64,000 nt of DNA from an uncultured Bacteroidales bacterium (GTDB lineage Bacteria; Bacteroidota; Bacteroidia; Bacteroidales; Bacteroidaceae): positions 1 to 64,000 of the forward strand of contig CACWTU010000012.1 of assembly GCA_902763885.1 (NCBI GenBank). The letters run 5' to 3'. The notes below the pieces were generated by a model. It was not told where the DNA came from, made no database searches, and saw only the letters and a list, made by a program, of their open reading frames with translations. Below, one piece after another: positions 1 to 9,456 of this stretch. The translations under genes were made by a program, and so were the position numbers. Position 1 is the first letter of the stretch; each line of letters starts with the position of its first letter.

Positions 1-1
1 A

Positions 2-331
2 AAGACTATCATCGCTGCCGTTGCAGCACTGTTCATCGGATTTGGAGCAAACGCTCAGAGTGTTAACGAGAATGAGGCTACCGTAGCCGACGTAGTTGCT
101 GAACTCAATCAGGCTGACGCCCTCCAGTTCATCCCCATGTATCAGAAGATGCTCGCCGACATTGAGAATGTATGCCGCGCCGATATCAACGACGAGACCA
201 AGACCGCTAAGATTGAGGATCTCAAGGACGAATACACCGAGAAGTTCAGCGCAGTACTGGTTACAGCACAGAACGAGGTTGCCATCAACAGCATACCGAT
301 GGAATACATCAACAACCGCGTAGCAAAATAA
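2..331 (+). CDS. Small secreted protein, 5' end missing
   Basis: The frame is open from base 2 and ends with TAA at 329-331. The visible product has about 109 residues. It begins inside a signal peptide (KTIIAAVAALFIGFGANAQS) with a likely cleavage after the Ala-Gln typical of Bacteroidales exported proteins. The mature part is charged and helical, with many Glu, Asp and Lys residues and no cysteine pair or catalytic motif that I recognise. The internal ATG at 137 would lose the signal and is not the start; the true start lies a few codons before the window. A terminator follows. Function unknown. Confidence 0.7.
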   Translation, partial: KTIIAAVAALFIGFGANAQSVNENEATVADVVAELNQADALQFIPMYQKMLADIENVCRADINDETKTAKIEDLKDEYTEKFSAVLVTAQNEVAINSIPMEYINNRVAK

Positions 332-365
332 AGCACCCAGGATATTTATAAAAAGGAATAAGCAG

Positions 366-402
366 AAGGACCGGCATCAAAAAACGCCGGTCCTTCCTTT
401 TT
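366..402 (+). terminator. Rho-independent terminator
   Basis: A 9-10 bp GC-rich stem (AAGGACCGGC pairing with GCCGGTCCTT, loop of about ten bases) is followed by CCTTTTT. It lies 35 bases after the stop of the small secreted protein and before the promoter of the next gene. Confidence 0.8.
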
Positions 403-417
403 CTGCCCGATTATAGT

Positions 418-425
418 TATTTTTG
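418..425 (+). promoter_or_regulatory. Bacteroidota -7 promoter box
   Basis: TATTTTTG matches the TAnnTTTG consensus of the primary Bacteroidota sigma factor. It lies 44 bases before the ATG of the tyrosine phosphatase gene. No convincing -33 TTTG is visible. Confidence 0.5.
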
Positions 426-469
426 CTCATGAATTCATTCTCGTCATTGTAAACAGACCACCTTTAGAC

Positions 470-1312
470 ATGTTCATATCTTCTAAAGAATTAGCACAGC
501 AGTTCATCCCGGTCAACGGCATTATCAACGCCAGGGACCTGGGCGGTTATATCATGCAGGACGGCCGCAAACTCCGTGACGGAGTCCTTATCCGCGCCGC
601 CCATCTGGCCGATGCCACCGATGCAGACCTGGAGTATCTCTCTTCTCTTCCGGTAGCCAAGGTCATTGATTTCAGGAAAGATATAGAGAAAAGAGGAAAA
701 ACAGACCGTATGGTTCCTGGAGCGGAATATAACTGCCTTATGATAGACGCCAGCGGAAAACTGGTATCACAGGCTACAGAAGATGAGAAGAGGCTGTTCA
801 CCGGCAGCAAGCAGTTTGACGTAAAGAAATTCATGGTAATGGCCGCGTTCAATTCAATGGCCCAGAGAATTGCGCAGCAGATGTACCCCAATCTTATCAA
901 TGACCCGGAGTGCCAGCAACAGTTCGCCCAGTTCTTCCGTCTCATCCTGGAAACAGAGAAGGGAGCTGTCCTATATCACTGCACACAAGGAAAAGACCGC
1001 ACCGGATTTGCATCGGCCCTGATTCTTGCAGCCTTAGGGGCTGACAGAGATACTATAGTGGCCGATTTTGATGCCACCAACCGCGTTTATGAAAAAGATG
1101 TCCGACGATGCTGCCGCAATGTACGCCTTATGGGAGGCAAGGAAATAGAGATATCAACCGTCAAATCATTTCTTGGAGCCAACACAGACAATTTCATTAA
1201 GGCTCTTGACAGCATTGACCGGGAATACGGTTCAATGGAGGCCTACCTGAAAGGTCCCATAGGCCTCACTGACCAGGACATCCTTACTCTGAGAGCACGT
1301 TATCTCGAATGA
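470..1312 (+). CDS. Tyrosine-protein phosphatase family protein
   Basis: The 280-residue protein has the CX5R phosphatase loop HCTQGKDRTG, with Cys171 as the expected nucleophile and Arg177 as the phosphate ligand. The N-terminal INARDLGGY segment (residues 19-27) is characteristic of the bacterial Y_phosphatase3 group (MptpB-like and dual-specificity phosphatases). There is no signal peptide or membrane segment, so it should be cytoplasmic. Substrates in this family are phosphotyrosine proteins and sometimes phosphoinositides; none can be named from the sequence. It is a single-gene unit with its own -7 box and converges on the FISUMP gene downstream. Family assignment is solid; physiological role is open. 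Confidence 0.88.
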   Translation: MFISSKELAQQFIPVNGIINARDLGGYIMQDGRKLRDGVLIRAAHLADATDADLEYLSSLPVAKVIDFRKDIEKRGKTDRMVPGAEYNCLMIDASGKLVSQATEDEKRLFTGSKQFDVKKFMVMAAFNSMAQRIAQQMYPNLINDPECQQQFAQFFRLILETEKGAVLYHCTQGKDRTGFASALILAALGADRDTIVADFDATNRVYEKDVRRCCRNVRLMGGKEIEISTVKSFLGANTDNFIKALDSIDREYGSMEAYLKGPIGLTDQDILTLRARYLE

Positions 1313-1337
1313 CTAAGCCTCACCTTGGCCTTAGTTT
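1311..1337. terminator. Possible bidirectional terminator
   Basis: ACTAAGCC and GGCCTTAGT form an imperfect stem with one bulge, followed by TTTT. It lies in the 29-base gap between two convergent genes. The short stem makes this tentative. Confidence 0.4.
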
Positions 1338-1341
1338 TGAG

Positions 1342-2430
1342 TTATTTGCAAACGGGACGGACAGGCAGTTGCCAGTTGCGGTAGCAGTAGCCCGGATGTA
1401 TGTTACCATCAAAACAAATCCAAAGGCTGGCACAACCGCGATCTAGACTGGCATCAAATGAACCCGACCAGTAAGCCACATCGCCGGATGTACCGCCATA
1501 GTAGTAAGGGAGGAAAATGGAGCGGTCAGTATAACCGCGCTTATTACTTGTTATGAGGAAACCAATCTCACCTTTTACTGATGCCCAACTCCAGGTGCAT
1601 TTTTTTACAAGTTCACCTATCTCTTTAGTTGTGGGCATGCGCCAACTGCCGCCCCATTTGACATGAGCCACATCATCTTCCGGGTCCAAAACTCTCTTTC
1701 TATCAATCCCGTTGTACTTGGTGTAACCTCCCTGACCGTCACGGTACTTATATGTTAAGGAACTCTCTATACCTTGTTTGGTTTCTGTTTCACCCCAGTA
1801 ATAAAAGCCACCTATCTCTTCCGGTCCGGCAGCACCAACGTTACGCGTAGCCCATTTTACGCTCAAGCCCAGGTCAACATAATCTGAATTACCACCAACC
1901 ATATCATAGGAGATATTCTGATAATACTCTATTATGATCTCTTTGACTGACTCACTACGGTTTCTACTTTCCCTTATTTGCACAAAAACAGTTCCGCTGC
2001 TGAGTCTTGTATCTTCTGTATACTTCCGACAAGGTGAATCTCTATCGGGGAGCAATATTTCCAGTTTAGTATCATTTGTATAATACCGGTCACTGGTGTT
2101 AACAGGTAATACAAATTGATCATTGAAAAAAATATTGTGTACTATCTTACCCCCTTCTATTGTGATTAACCTGCCCGATTCGTCTTTCGTTATGCCAGGC
2201 AGACTGAATAACAGTTCTTTAAATGTTATCCCCTCCGGTAATATATTGGCACTTTTGATGAAATCTTCTTTACCTTTGGGTCTTGCCTGTGCCCCCTCCT
2301 GTAAATCTCCAATCTCAATGACATACCGGCCCAAGACTTCCGGCATCATATAAGGCTGCTGGGCAAATGCAGGAATGCAGAGTGACATCAGCACGGATGT
2401 CAATGCAAGCAAAAGGTCTTTCTTTCTCAT
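1342..2430 (-). CDS. Secreted FISUMP-domain protein with plug-like N-terminal segment
   Basis: The 362-residue protein starts with a signal peptide ending CIPAFAQ. Residues 63-106 (LPEGITFKELLFSLPGI then a short ITIEGGK strand) resemble the plug segment of Bacteroidota TonB-dependent receptors, in which LPGV is followed by a short Gly-Lys strand. From about residue 181 a single FISUMP (Fibrobacter succinogenes major paralogous) domain follows: VDLGLSVKWATRNVG, YYWGET, WGGSWRMPT, GFLITSN, SIFLPYYYG and terminal VRPVCK. No barrel follows the plug-like part, so this is not a receptor. It shares near-identical signal peptide and C-terminal blocks with the genes at 2508 and 13239. FISUMP domains occur in exported surface proteins of unknown role. 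The plug similarity is my reading of the motif, not a search result. Confidence 0.75.
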   Translation of the reverse strand: MRKKDLLLALTSVLMSLCIPAFAQQPYMMPEVLGRYVIEIGDLQEGAQARPKGKEDFIKSANILPEGITFKELLFSLPGITKDESGRLITIEGGKIVHNIFFNDQFVLPVNTSDRYYTNDTKLEILLPDRDSPCRKYTEDTRLSSGTVFVQIRESRNRSESVKEIIIEYYQNISYDMVGGNSDYVDLGLSVKWATRNVGAAGPEEIGGFYYWGETETKQGIESSLTYKYRDGQGGYTKYNGIDRKRVLDPEDDVAHVKWGGSWRMPTTKEIGELVKKCTWSWASVKGEIGFLITSNKRGYTDRSIFLPYYYGGTSGDVAYWSGSFDASLDRGCASLWICFDGNIHPGYCYRNWQLPVRPVCK

Positions 2431-2453
2431 AAAACCGTTGACAGGTTGTTTTC

Positions 2454-2503
2454 TATCTAAACTGATTTATATGAAAAATGCGTCCTGGGTTTAAGGCTTA
2501 TTT
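2454..2503 (-). repeat. Conserved leader copy A, degenerate
   Basis: This copy starts ATCTAAACTGATTTATA and continues into AAAATGCGTCC, then a partly lost second arm (AAGGCTTATTTTGT). It lies just upstream of the start of the FISUMP gene at 1342-2430. Better copies are at 3886 and 6994. The second hairpin arm has diverged here. Confidence 0.6.
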
Positions 2504-2507
2504 TGTA

Positions 2508-3860
2508 TTACGGACATACGGGACGGACAGGTTGTTGCCCGCCGCGGTAGCAGTAGCCCGATCTCATGTAGCCATCAAAACAGATCCAAAGGCTGGCTGT
2601 ACAATCAATATCATTGGAATCGGCATTAAACGAACCGGACCAGTAACCTACTTCGCCCGAACTCCCGGCATAGTAATAAGGAAGGAAAATGGAGCGGTCA
2701 GTGTAACCTGGCTTATTACTTGTTATGAGGAAACCAATCTCACCGTTCACTGATGCCCAGGTCCAGGTACAGTTCTCTATAAGTTCACTTATTTCATCTG
2801 ATGTAGGCATGCGCCAAGTGCCACCCCATTTCACGTGAGCCACATCATATTCCGGGTCCAAAACGCTCTTTCCATCAGTACCGTCGTACTTGGTTAAACC
2901 TCCTTGACCGTCACTGAACTTATAGGTTAAGGGGCTACGTTTGGTTTCAGTTTCACCCCAGGAATAATATCCGCCTATTCCTTCCGGTCCGGCAGCACCA
3001 ACATTACGCGTTGCCCATTTTACGCTCAAACCCAGGTCAACATAATCTGAGTTACCGCCAACCTTATCATAGGGCACATCCTGATAATACTCTATTACAA
3101 TATCTGCACCATGGCGCCGCCGGCTGCTCGACTTTCTCTTAATTTTCACAAAGGCAGTTCCACTGTAGAGTTTAGTATCTTCTGAATAATTCCTACAAGG
3201 GGATTTTGTAGCGTACGGTGATATTTTGAGTTTAGTATCATTTGTATAATACAGATGATCGGTGTTATCTTCAGAAACCCATTGACTATTGAAATGAATA
3301 CAGCGTATGGTCTTTTTACTTTTTTTTGCGGCTAACCTGCCCAAAATGTTTCTTTTAATACCCGGCAGGCTGAGAATCAGTTCCTTGACAGTAATCCCTT
3401 CAGGTACTTGATAGGTCTTTTTAGTGAATTCTTCCCTGTAAGCAGGTCTTGCCCTGTTTTGGTCCGATATCGCTCCTATTTCAATGACATAACAATCAGA
3501 TATGGTCTTGTCTTTTTTGACCTGTGTCTCACTGGTCATTTCATAAGTCTTGACCTTTTCTATCATTTCGGCTGTCAGTCGTTTAAGAGTCGTATCTTCT
3601 TTATTTATTATATCGGGGCCATTAAGAAGAATACGAGTTACTTTTTTACCATTCACGGTAATGGTGCCATCTTCAAGTATCTCCACCCCAGGAAGTTTAC
3701 GGATAAAATCCTCATAGGTCTGTCCTTCAGATAATCTATATACCGCAGTATCAATCTTTATAATGTCATCTTTGATGCTAAATTGCTGCTGGGCACAGGT
3801 TGGAATGCAGAGTGACATCATAATGGATGTCAATGCAAGCAAGAGGACTTTCTTTCTCAT
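2508..3860 (-). CDS. Secreted FISUMP-domain protein with two plug-like segments
   Basis: The 450-residue protein has a signal peptide ending CIPTCAQ. Residues 43-110 (EDFIRKLPGVEI, ITVNGKKVTRILLNG, LTAEMIEKVKTYE) closely follow the plug region of Bacteroidota outer-membrane beta-barrel receptors, where the family reads KLPGV, VNGK.VK.ILVDG and L.A.MI.K...Y. A second, weaker copy is at about 150-195. A FISUMP domain occupies about residues 272-450 (VDLGLSVKWATRNVGAAG, YYSWGETETK, WGGTWRMPT, YWSGSF, VRPVCP). There is no barrel, so it is not a transporter. It is the clearest of the three plug-FISUMP paralogues. A role in binding or assembly at the cell surface is only an inference. Confidence 0.78.
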   Translation of the reverse strand: MRKKVLLLALTSIMMSLCIPTCAQQQFSIKDDIIKIDTAVYRLSEGQTYEDFIRKLPGVEILEDGTITVNGKKVTRILLNGPDIINKEDTTLKRLTAEMIEKVKTYEMTSETQVKKDKTISDCYVIEIGAISDQNRARPAYREEFTKKTYQVPEGITVKELILSLPGIKRNILGRLAAKKSKKTIRCIHFNSQWVSEDNTDHLYYTNDTKLKISPYATKSPCRNYSEDTKLYSGTAFVKIKRKSSSRRRHGADIVIEYYQDVPYDKVGGNSDYVDLGLSVKWATRNVGAAGPEGIGGYYSWGETETKRSPLTYKFSDGQGGLTKYDGTDGKSVLDPEYDVAHVKWGGTWRMPTSDEISELIENCTWTWASVNGEIGFLITSNKPGYTDRSIFLPYYYAGSSGEVGYWSGSFNADSNDIDCTASLWICFDGYMRSGYCYRGGQQPVRPVCP

Positions 3861-3885
3861 AATGCGATTGATTGGTTTATCTGTT

Positions 3886-3945
3886 ATCTAAACTGATTTA
3901 TAGTGAAAATGCGTCTTGTGTTAAAGGCGCATTTTCACAATAAAA
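3886..3945 (-). repeat. Conserved leader copy B with hairpin
   Basis: ATCTAAACTGATTTATAG is followed by an 11-bp hairpin: GTGAAAATGCG at 3903-3913 pairs with CGCATTTTCAC at 3928-3938. The element lies between the start of the FISUMP gene at 2508-3860 and the end of the one at 3962-6973. On the minus strand the hairpin could terminate the upstream gene or form the leader of the downstream one. It is weakly U-tailed. Confidence 0.7.
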
Positions 3946-3961
3946 CTTAAAACAAACTGGG

Positions 3962-6900
3962 TTACCGCGGACAGACCGGACGAATAAAAGCGCCTTTTAT
4001 CCTGCTGACTGACGCTATCCGAATCTTTGACCACAAATCACCATCCTTATCTTTCCTTGGTTTGTAATAAGTCCTTTTATCATCGGAACCTCCGGAAGAG
4101 ACAGGATCAAAATACAACGCCACACATTCGGTCGTAAACTCACCCAATTCAGAGGTCAAATAACAACCTGTGTCATAATAATTTCCATCGTCAAATAGCA
4201 ATGCAAAGACTGATGTGCAGGGAAGGAATATGGAGTTTGACGTATATCCGCGAACCTTACTGGTGATCCTATAGCCTTTTACGCCGTTTAAGGTCGTCTC
4301 TTTCCACTCACATTTTTCAAACAACTCCATACACTCCTCCTTGGTGGGCATACGCCAGTCTCCTCCCCAGTTCACATGAGCGGCATCATCCTCAATATCC
4401 AGACTGGTCTTATTGTCAATATATGAATTGTTGTCTAAATTGACGTTCAAGGTATATTTTGAGAACTTCCATTTCCTTGCATCAACAAATGCTTTTGCAT
4501 GCTTATAGTTGTAGAGTGAATAGTAGGTTTTCGCAGTGGTTTCGCCCCAGGCTATACGTGCGCCACGCTCCCAAGGTTTCTCTGCACCCAAATTACAGTC
4601 TGCCCATAGCACGCTTAATCCCAGGTCCACCTGAGCTTTATGCGTAAGAGGTTTTATGGGATCCGGTTCCGGTTTCACGCGTTCTGCCCCTGACTCATCC
4701 TTTACCGGCCTGATATTACAACCGGTAAAACGATTAGTACTACCAAGGCTCTGGTCCATAGTTGATGTCCAGTAACATAATTCCCCTCTCCATTCAGAGT
4801 CCACACAGGATGGATAATAATAATCACTCATACGGCCGGCTGCCGGCAGAAAAATGCTCCGTCCTTCATATCCGGGAACATTGCTGGTAATTCTATATCC
4901 GTAGAATTTTAAAGTCATGTAACCATACCTGTCTATATTAAGTGTATCCTGAACTTTTGTCCAGGTACATTTGGTCCTGAGTTCCCAAAGCTCATCGGCC
5001 GTAGGCATGCGCCATCCGTCACCAAGCAGGACAGCTGCTGCATCATCCTCGGCATCCAGAGTCTCCTTATAATCAGGCATCGGATAATTACCGGCAAAGA
5101 TGTAGTCATAACCCATATTGTACTTGGTCATTTGATTCGAATACTCTCCGAATTTATAGTTCTTGCCCGAGTAATATCCGGCCTTGGGAGTTGTCTCACC
5201 CCATGCAAAAAAGGCGCCCGCCTCATTCTGGTCCGATGCCCCCAGATTGGCCGATGCCCACTTGACGCTTAGTCCCAGATCAACAGGCTCAGGCACGGGC
5301 AGAGTCACCGTAACGGTCATCTTAGCCTCATGACCTTCTGAGCTGGCCGTTATCTCACAACTGCCGGTTCCCACAGCAGTCAGATAACCGTTCTCTACAG
5401 CAGCCACATCGGCATTTGATGTACTCCAGACAATGTTTCCTTCATTAACAGCACGGCCCGATGGAACCATGCTCACTACCATAGGCTTGATTTCACCATA
5501 GTGCAGGTCAAGATGTTCATCGGCCAATGATATTGCCGAGAACATATCGGCATCATGCTTCTTGACAGGACGCACATTCATTCCAATAAACCTGTTAATA
5601 TAACCGACTTCCACTTCCGGGATAATGAATTTTTTTGATAAAAACCTATGTCTTGATAACGTATCAATCCAAATGTCGAGATATGCACTTAAATTATTAC
5701 TTGGTGTTGATGACCAGAGTTTAAACTCGTGCCCAAGCCCTTTCACCTCATCATCAATCATACATCCTGAATAGGGTATGAAAATCTTTTTACCCTCATA
5801 GCCCGGAACCTTACTCTCAAATTCTACACCCTCTACTCCCTTAACCTTCACTAAATTCCATTTGCAGTTTTCTTTCAGCTCCTCAAAATCCTGTGATGTG
5901 GGAATATACCATTCTCCACCTGACAGAACCGATGCAACATCATCAATGGCTTCAAGACGGTCCAGATTGTCGGCTTTAAGTAAGAACCCTGTCTTTCCAT
6001 CAGATGTATATTTGTCCAGAACCCCATTAGAACCGGAAATCGTACTGCAGTACCGGTAGTTTCCCCAATAGAAATCATCCTTGGGTTCTATCTCGGCCCA
6101 CGCATAATAGTCACCGCAATCCGATGGTTTGTCGGCACCCAGGTTACATGTAGCCCACAGCACTCCCAGTCCCAGATCCACAAACTCAATATCATACGGC
6201 GTTACGTGAATGGTGCATGTGGCAGACTTACCGTAAGCCACCGCCGTAATTTCACAAGCACCTGGTTTCTTAGCCACAATCAGGCCGTCATCCATAACAG
6301 AAACCAAGTTTTCATCGGACGATTTCCACTTACAGGCACTGTTCACGATACGTTTACCGTCAGCCGTAGTAACATTAAGCCTGATGACCGACGCCTGCCT
6401 CATTCTAAAATTCCCCATTTCAAGAGAAATACCGGTAAGCTCACTCTCTGAAAGAGGCATTACCATGCGTACTGATTGCTCTGAGAAACGGTTCTCACTA
6501 TGCCATTCCGTACCGTCACTCATAAAATTGAAACCGTATGCACCCTGCTCTTCGGGCTGGACGCCGGGGGTCGATGTCCAATATGAGCCATAAGAGTGCT
6601 GACGCATTATATTACCATCCTGCAGCCAGCCGGATGCGGGCAGGAATATGCTGCGGTCCCTGTATCCATCAATGTTGCTTGTAATCAGATAACCAGTCTT
6701 GCCGTCTTTTTCTGTCCATTCCCATGTACAGTAATCAAGCAATTCATTCCACTCAGCCTTTGTAGCCAGGCGGCTGCCATCGGTCGTCTTTATGTTCATA
6801 GCATCGGCCCAGGTCCAATACCATCCGAACGGTCTGAGATTAGTGGTACCCAAATTTACGGTACCCCATTTTACACTCAGGCCCAAATCAACATAATCAT

Positions 6901-6973
6901 TCTGGGCAAATACAGGAATGCAGAGTGACATCAAGACGGATGTCAATGCTAGCAAAAGGACTCTTTTTCTCAT
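3962..6973 (-). CDS. Large secreted protein with four FISUMP domains and two Big2 domains
   Basis: I chose the ATG at 6973 (MRKRVLLLAL) because it matches the start of the three paralogues; an ATG seven codons upstream would put MINNHCI ahead of the signal peptide. The product has about 1003 residues. After the signal (CIPVFAQ) four FISUMP domains each open with VDLGL. The first two are each followed by a bacterial Ig-like Big2 domain (for example WKSSDENLVSVMDDG and WSTSNADVAAVENG). Each FISUMP repeat keeps the WRMPT or equivalent, SIFLP and final RPV landmarks. There is no sorting signal I can assign. It is probably an exported surface or adhesin-like protein. Unlike its neighbours it has no plug-like segment. 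Confidence 0.85.
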   Translation of the reverse strand: MRKRVLLLALTSVLMSLCIPVFAQNDYVDLGLSVKWGTVNLGTTNLRPFGWYWTWADAMNIKTTDGSRLATKAEWNELLDYCTWEWTEKDGKTGYLITSNIDGYRDRSIFLPASGWLQDGNIMRQHSYGSYWTSTPGVQPEEQGAYGFNFMSDGTEWHSENRFSEQSVRMVMPLSESELTGISLEMGNFRMRQASVIRLNVTTADGKRIVNSACKWKSSDENLVSVMDDGLIVAKKPGACEITAVAYGKSATCTIHVTPYDIEFVDLGLGVLWATCNLGADKPSDCGDYYAWAEIEPKDDFYWGNYRYCSTISGSNGVLDKYTSDGKTGFLLKADNLDRLEAIDDVASVLSGGEWYIPTSQDFEELKENCKWNLVKVKGVEGVEFESKVPGYEGKKIFIPYSGCMIDDEVKGLGHEFKLWSSTPSNNLSAYLDIWIDTLSRHRFLSKKFIIPEVEVGYINRFIGMNVRPVKKHDADMFSAISLADEHLDLHYGEIKPMVVSMVPSGRAVNEGNIVWSTSNADVAAVENGYLTAVGTGSCEITASSEGHEAKMTVTVTLPVPEPVDLGLSVKWASANLGASDQNEAGAFFAWGETTPKAGYYSGKNYKFGEYSNQMTKYNMGYDYIFAGNYPMPDYKETLDAEDDAAAVLLGDGWRMPTADELWELRTKCTWTKVQDTLNIDRYGYMTLKFYGYRITSNVPGYEGRSIFLPAAGRMSDYYYPSCVDSEWRGELCYWTSTMDQSLGSTNRFTGCNIRPVKDESGAERVKPEPDPIKPLTHKAQVDLGLSVLWADCNLGAEKPWERGARIAWGETTAKTYYSLYNYKHAKAFVDARKWKFSKYTLNVNLDNNSYIDNKTSLDIEDDAAHVNWGGDWRMPTKEECMELFEKCEWKETTLNGVKGYRITSKVRGYTSNSIFLPCTSVFALLFDDGNYYDTGCYLTSELGEFTTECVALYFDPVSSGGSDDKRTYYKPRKDKDGDLWSKIRIASVSRIKGAFIRPVCPR

Positions 6974-6993
6974 AATGCAATGGTTGTTTATCA

Positions 6994-7053
6994 TCTAAAC
7001 TGATTTATAATGAAAATGCGTCTTGTGTAAAGGCGCATTTTCACAATAAAATC
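6994..7053 (-). repeat. Conserved leader copy C with hairpin
   Basis: ATCTAAACTGATTTATAA is followed by TGAAAATGCG (7012-7021) pairing with CGCATTTTCA (7035-7044). It sits between the esterase stop and the start of the large FISUMP gene and is almost identical to copy B. Confidence 0.7.
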
Positions 7054-7073
7054 TAAATGAGGTCCCCAGTGCG

Positions 7074-9449
7074 TTATTTGAACATTTGTTTAACGGCCTG
7101 TACAAGGCAGTCGCGGAAGTGCATCCATGTCTGACCAGCCTCAGGGCCGTAGAATGTATGTTTGATACCGACACTGGTAAGATACCTGTCAAACATATCA
7201 GACAACGGATACAAGGTGTCATCCTTTCCTGTTCCGATGAACACGAACTTAATCTTTTCCTTCACCTCAGTTGCGGGTTTGAACGTACCGTTCCTGAAAT
7301 TGGCATCAATCTCATTGTTTTGACCGTTAATCTGTGTCGGCGCAAAGGCTGCCACATAGTGGAACTTGTCAGGATTGCTGAATGCTAAAGCCAAAGACTG
7401 ACGGCCAGCTTTTGTATTACCAGCTATGGCACGGCTATCGGCATTCTTCAGGACATTGTAGTTCTTTTCTATAAAGGGAATAACATCATCCAGGAGATCC
7501 TTGTTGGAAAGCGTATAATCATCAATGTTCTCCTGGGTTGCCTTGCCCTGGGCAATCATTTCAGGATAAGGGTTGGATTCAGGCATAACCACAATCATGC
7601 GCTTGGCCTCACCCTTGGCTATCATATTGTCCAGAATGTTATTTATCCTGCCAAGTTTGAACCAAGACTCATATGTTTCCAAGCCGTGAAGGAGATACAG
7701 TACGGGCAGTTTCTCATTGCCGTTTGGATCATAACCTGCAGGGGTATATACGCATAGAGGGCGCTCCAGACCGCATGCCTTTGAATAGTAGTAACGGTAT
7801 GAAACCTTGCCGTGAGGAACATTCTGGATGTCTTTAACACCGGGTTCGGCACCACGCACGTCAGCCAGGCTGCTTTTGAAAGCCTGACTCGGGGCAATAT
7901 GCATATTATTGGGGTCTGCATACGACCTGTAATTTACCGTAAACGAGTAACGATAAACATCGGGAGCAGGAGGCGTAAGGGTAAGTGTCCATACACCACG
8001 GTCATCTTTCTCCATGGCTTTTGTTCTGTCACGGAAGGGTAACATATCGCAGCCGAGTTCAACACTCTCTGCATCGGGAGCCTGGAAACGGAATGTTACA
8101 GTACCGTCAGCGTTGTACTCCGGTGATTTTACACCTGCGGGGAACAGGCTTGACATGAGTGAACCTGTAAGACGTGAGGGCTCGGCGCCGCCCAGCTTCT
8201 CCAGGCGAACCTTCTCAGCCTCCTCAAGGCTCATGCTCTCTGCTACGGCCTTGTCTATAACCTTCTGGTCCTGGAACAGCAGAGGGAATGACTTCTCCAG
8301 CCAGTAGCGGGCGTTCATCCAGGTATGACCGTACTTATCGTGTGTAAATACTTTTACGTTCTTGATGTTGTGCTTGTCAAGCATCTGCATCAGATCCTTT
8401 GAGTTTCCATAAAGGAAATCATCGGTGCCTATGCCCAGCCAGAACAGATGTACCTTCTTGTTGAAAGCCTCTGAATCCTCAAACTGGCTGTCGCGAACCT
8501 GGGTGAATGAGCTGTATGAGCACAGATAGGAGAACTTGTCCAGATTGGCAAGGCCGATGGCCATACCTTGGTTGCCGCCGCGTGAGAAACCGCCTATACC
8601 GCGATGGTCTGCATCGTTGATGGTGCGGTAGTTGCTCTCTACGAACGGCATCAATACATCGGTGAAATCGGCATTGAAGTTGTAGCCTCCACCCATGCCG
8701 CCAAAGCCGCCCATACCGCTGCCTTGGCGCTGAGGCTCTCGCTCGGTCTTGAGCAGAGTAGGGTTACCGTACGGAAGAACAAGGATCATATCCTTGGCCT
8801 TGCCCTGGGCAATCAGGTTGTCAAGGATAAGGTTCATCTTACCTACCTTGAAATAGACCTCCTCAGTATCGGTAGTACCGCTATTTTTGTCCTTGTTCTT
8901 AGGGTCATCGTAGAACGGCGGAGTATAAACTATTACCGGGATGAACATATTGAGTCCCGGTGACCAGTAGTTCAGGTAATCCACACTGCCGTGGGGAACA
9001 TCCTTGAGGGCGCTCAGCTTATCGGCCCGCATATCAAGAAGGCTGTTCTTGAAAGTCTCGTTGGGGAAGTAATCGGGACACTTGGGGTCCATCTGGCTAA
9101 GGCCGTCCACCTCAAAATGATAAGGGTAGATATCGGGCTCTACGGGACCGACCGTTACTGACCATATTTCATATTCACCCTTGGTCATTTCAACCGTTTC
9201 ACTGAACTGGGTCCATAGCTTTACGCTTTTGGCGTTAGGGTCCTGGTACTTGAAAGTCACCGTGTTGTCAGGATTGACAACTGTGGACTGGAAATCAGGC
9301 CCGAAGAATCCGACCCTAGGGTAAAATGGCGTTCCTGTCGTGGGTGCACCCCAATTACCACCATTTATAGAAGACATGATACCCTGGGCAGATACCGTTC
9401 CTGTCATGGCTGCAGCCAGCAGGACGAGAGTAAAATCTTTAATTCTCAT
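7074..9449 (-). CDS. Exported two-domain carbohydrate esterase, second domain degenerate
   Basis: The 791-residue protein carries a signal peptide (cleavage near SAQG, residue 22) and a duplicated module: an immunoglobulin-like, CBM48-type fold followed by a CE1/enterochelin-esterase alpha/beta-hydrolase. In the first module Ser289 lies in GGFSRGG and His375 in YGHTWMN, consistent with an active enzyme. In the second module the nucleophile position reads AGNTKAG (Thr679) and the histidine position reads AGQTW (Gln773), so it is probably not catalytic although the LLHG oxyanion loop is kept. CE1 enzymes usually remove feruloyl or acetyl groups from xylan. The gene follows the M56-LRR gene by 7 bases and is probably co-transcribed with it and blaI. 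Confidence 0.85.
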   Translation of the reverse strand: MRIKDFTLVLLAAAMTGTVSAQGIMSSINGGNWGAPTTGTPFYPRVGFFGPDFQSTVVNPDNTVTFKYQDPNAKSVKLWTQFSETVEMTKGEYEIWSVTVGPVEPDIYPYHFEVDGLSQMDPKCPDYFPNETFKNSLLDMRADKLSALKDVPHGSVDYLNYWSPGLNMFIPVIVYTPPFYDDPKNKDKNSGTTDTEEVYFKVGKMNLILDNLIAQGKAKDMILVLPYGNPTLLKTEREPQRQGSGMGGFGGMGGGYNFNADFTDVLMPFVESNYRTINDADHRGIGGFSRGGNQGMAIGLANLDKFSYLCSYSSFTQVRDSQFEDSEAFNKKVHLFWLGIGTDDFLYGNSKDLMQMLDKHNIKNVKVFTHDKYGHTWMNARYWLEKSFPLLFQDQKVIDKAVAESMSLEEAEKVRLEKLGGAEPSRLTGSLMSSLFPAGVKSPEYNADGTVTFRFQAPDAESVELGCDMLPFRDRTKAMEKDDRGVWTLTLTPPAPDVYRYSFTVNYRSYADPNNMHIAPSQAFKSSLADVRGAEPGVKDIQNVPHGKVSYRYYYSKACGLERPLCVYTPAGYDPNGNEKLPVLYLLHGLETYESWFKLGRINNILDNMIAKGEAKRMIVVMPESNPYPEMIAQGKATQENIDDYTLSNKDLLDDVIPFIEKNYNVLKNADSRAIAGNTKAGRQSLALAFSNPDKFHYVAAFAPTQINGQNNEIDANFRNGTFKPATEVKEKIKFVFIGTGKDDTLYPLSDMFDRYLTSVGIKHTFYGPEAGQTWMHFRDCLVQAVKQMFK

Positions 9450-9456
9450 AATTCAT

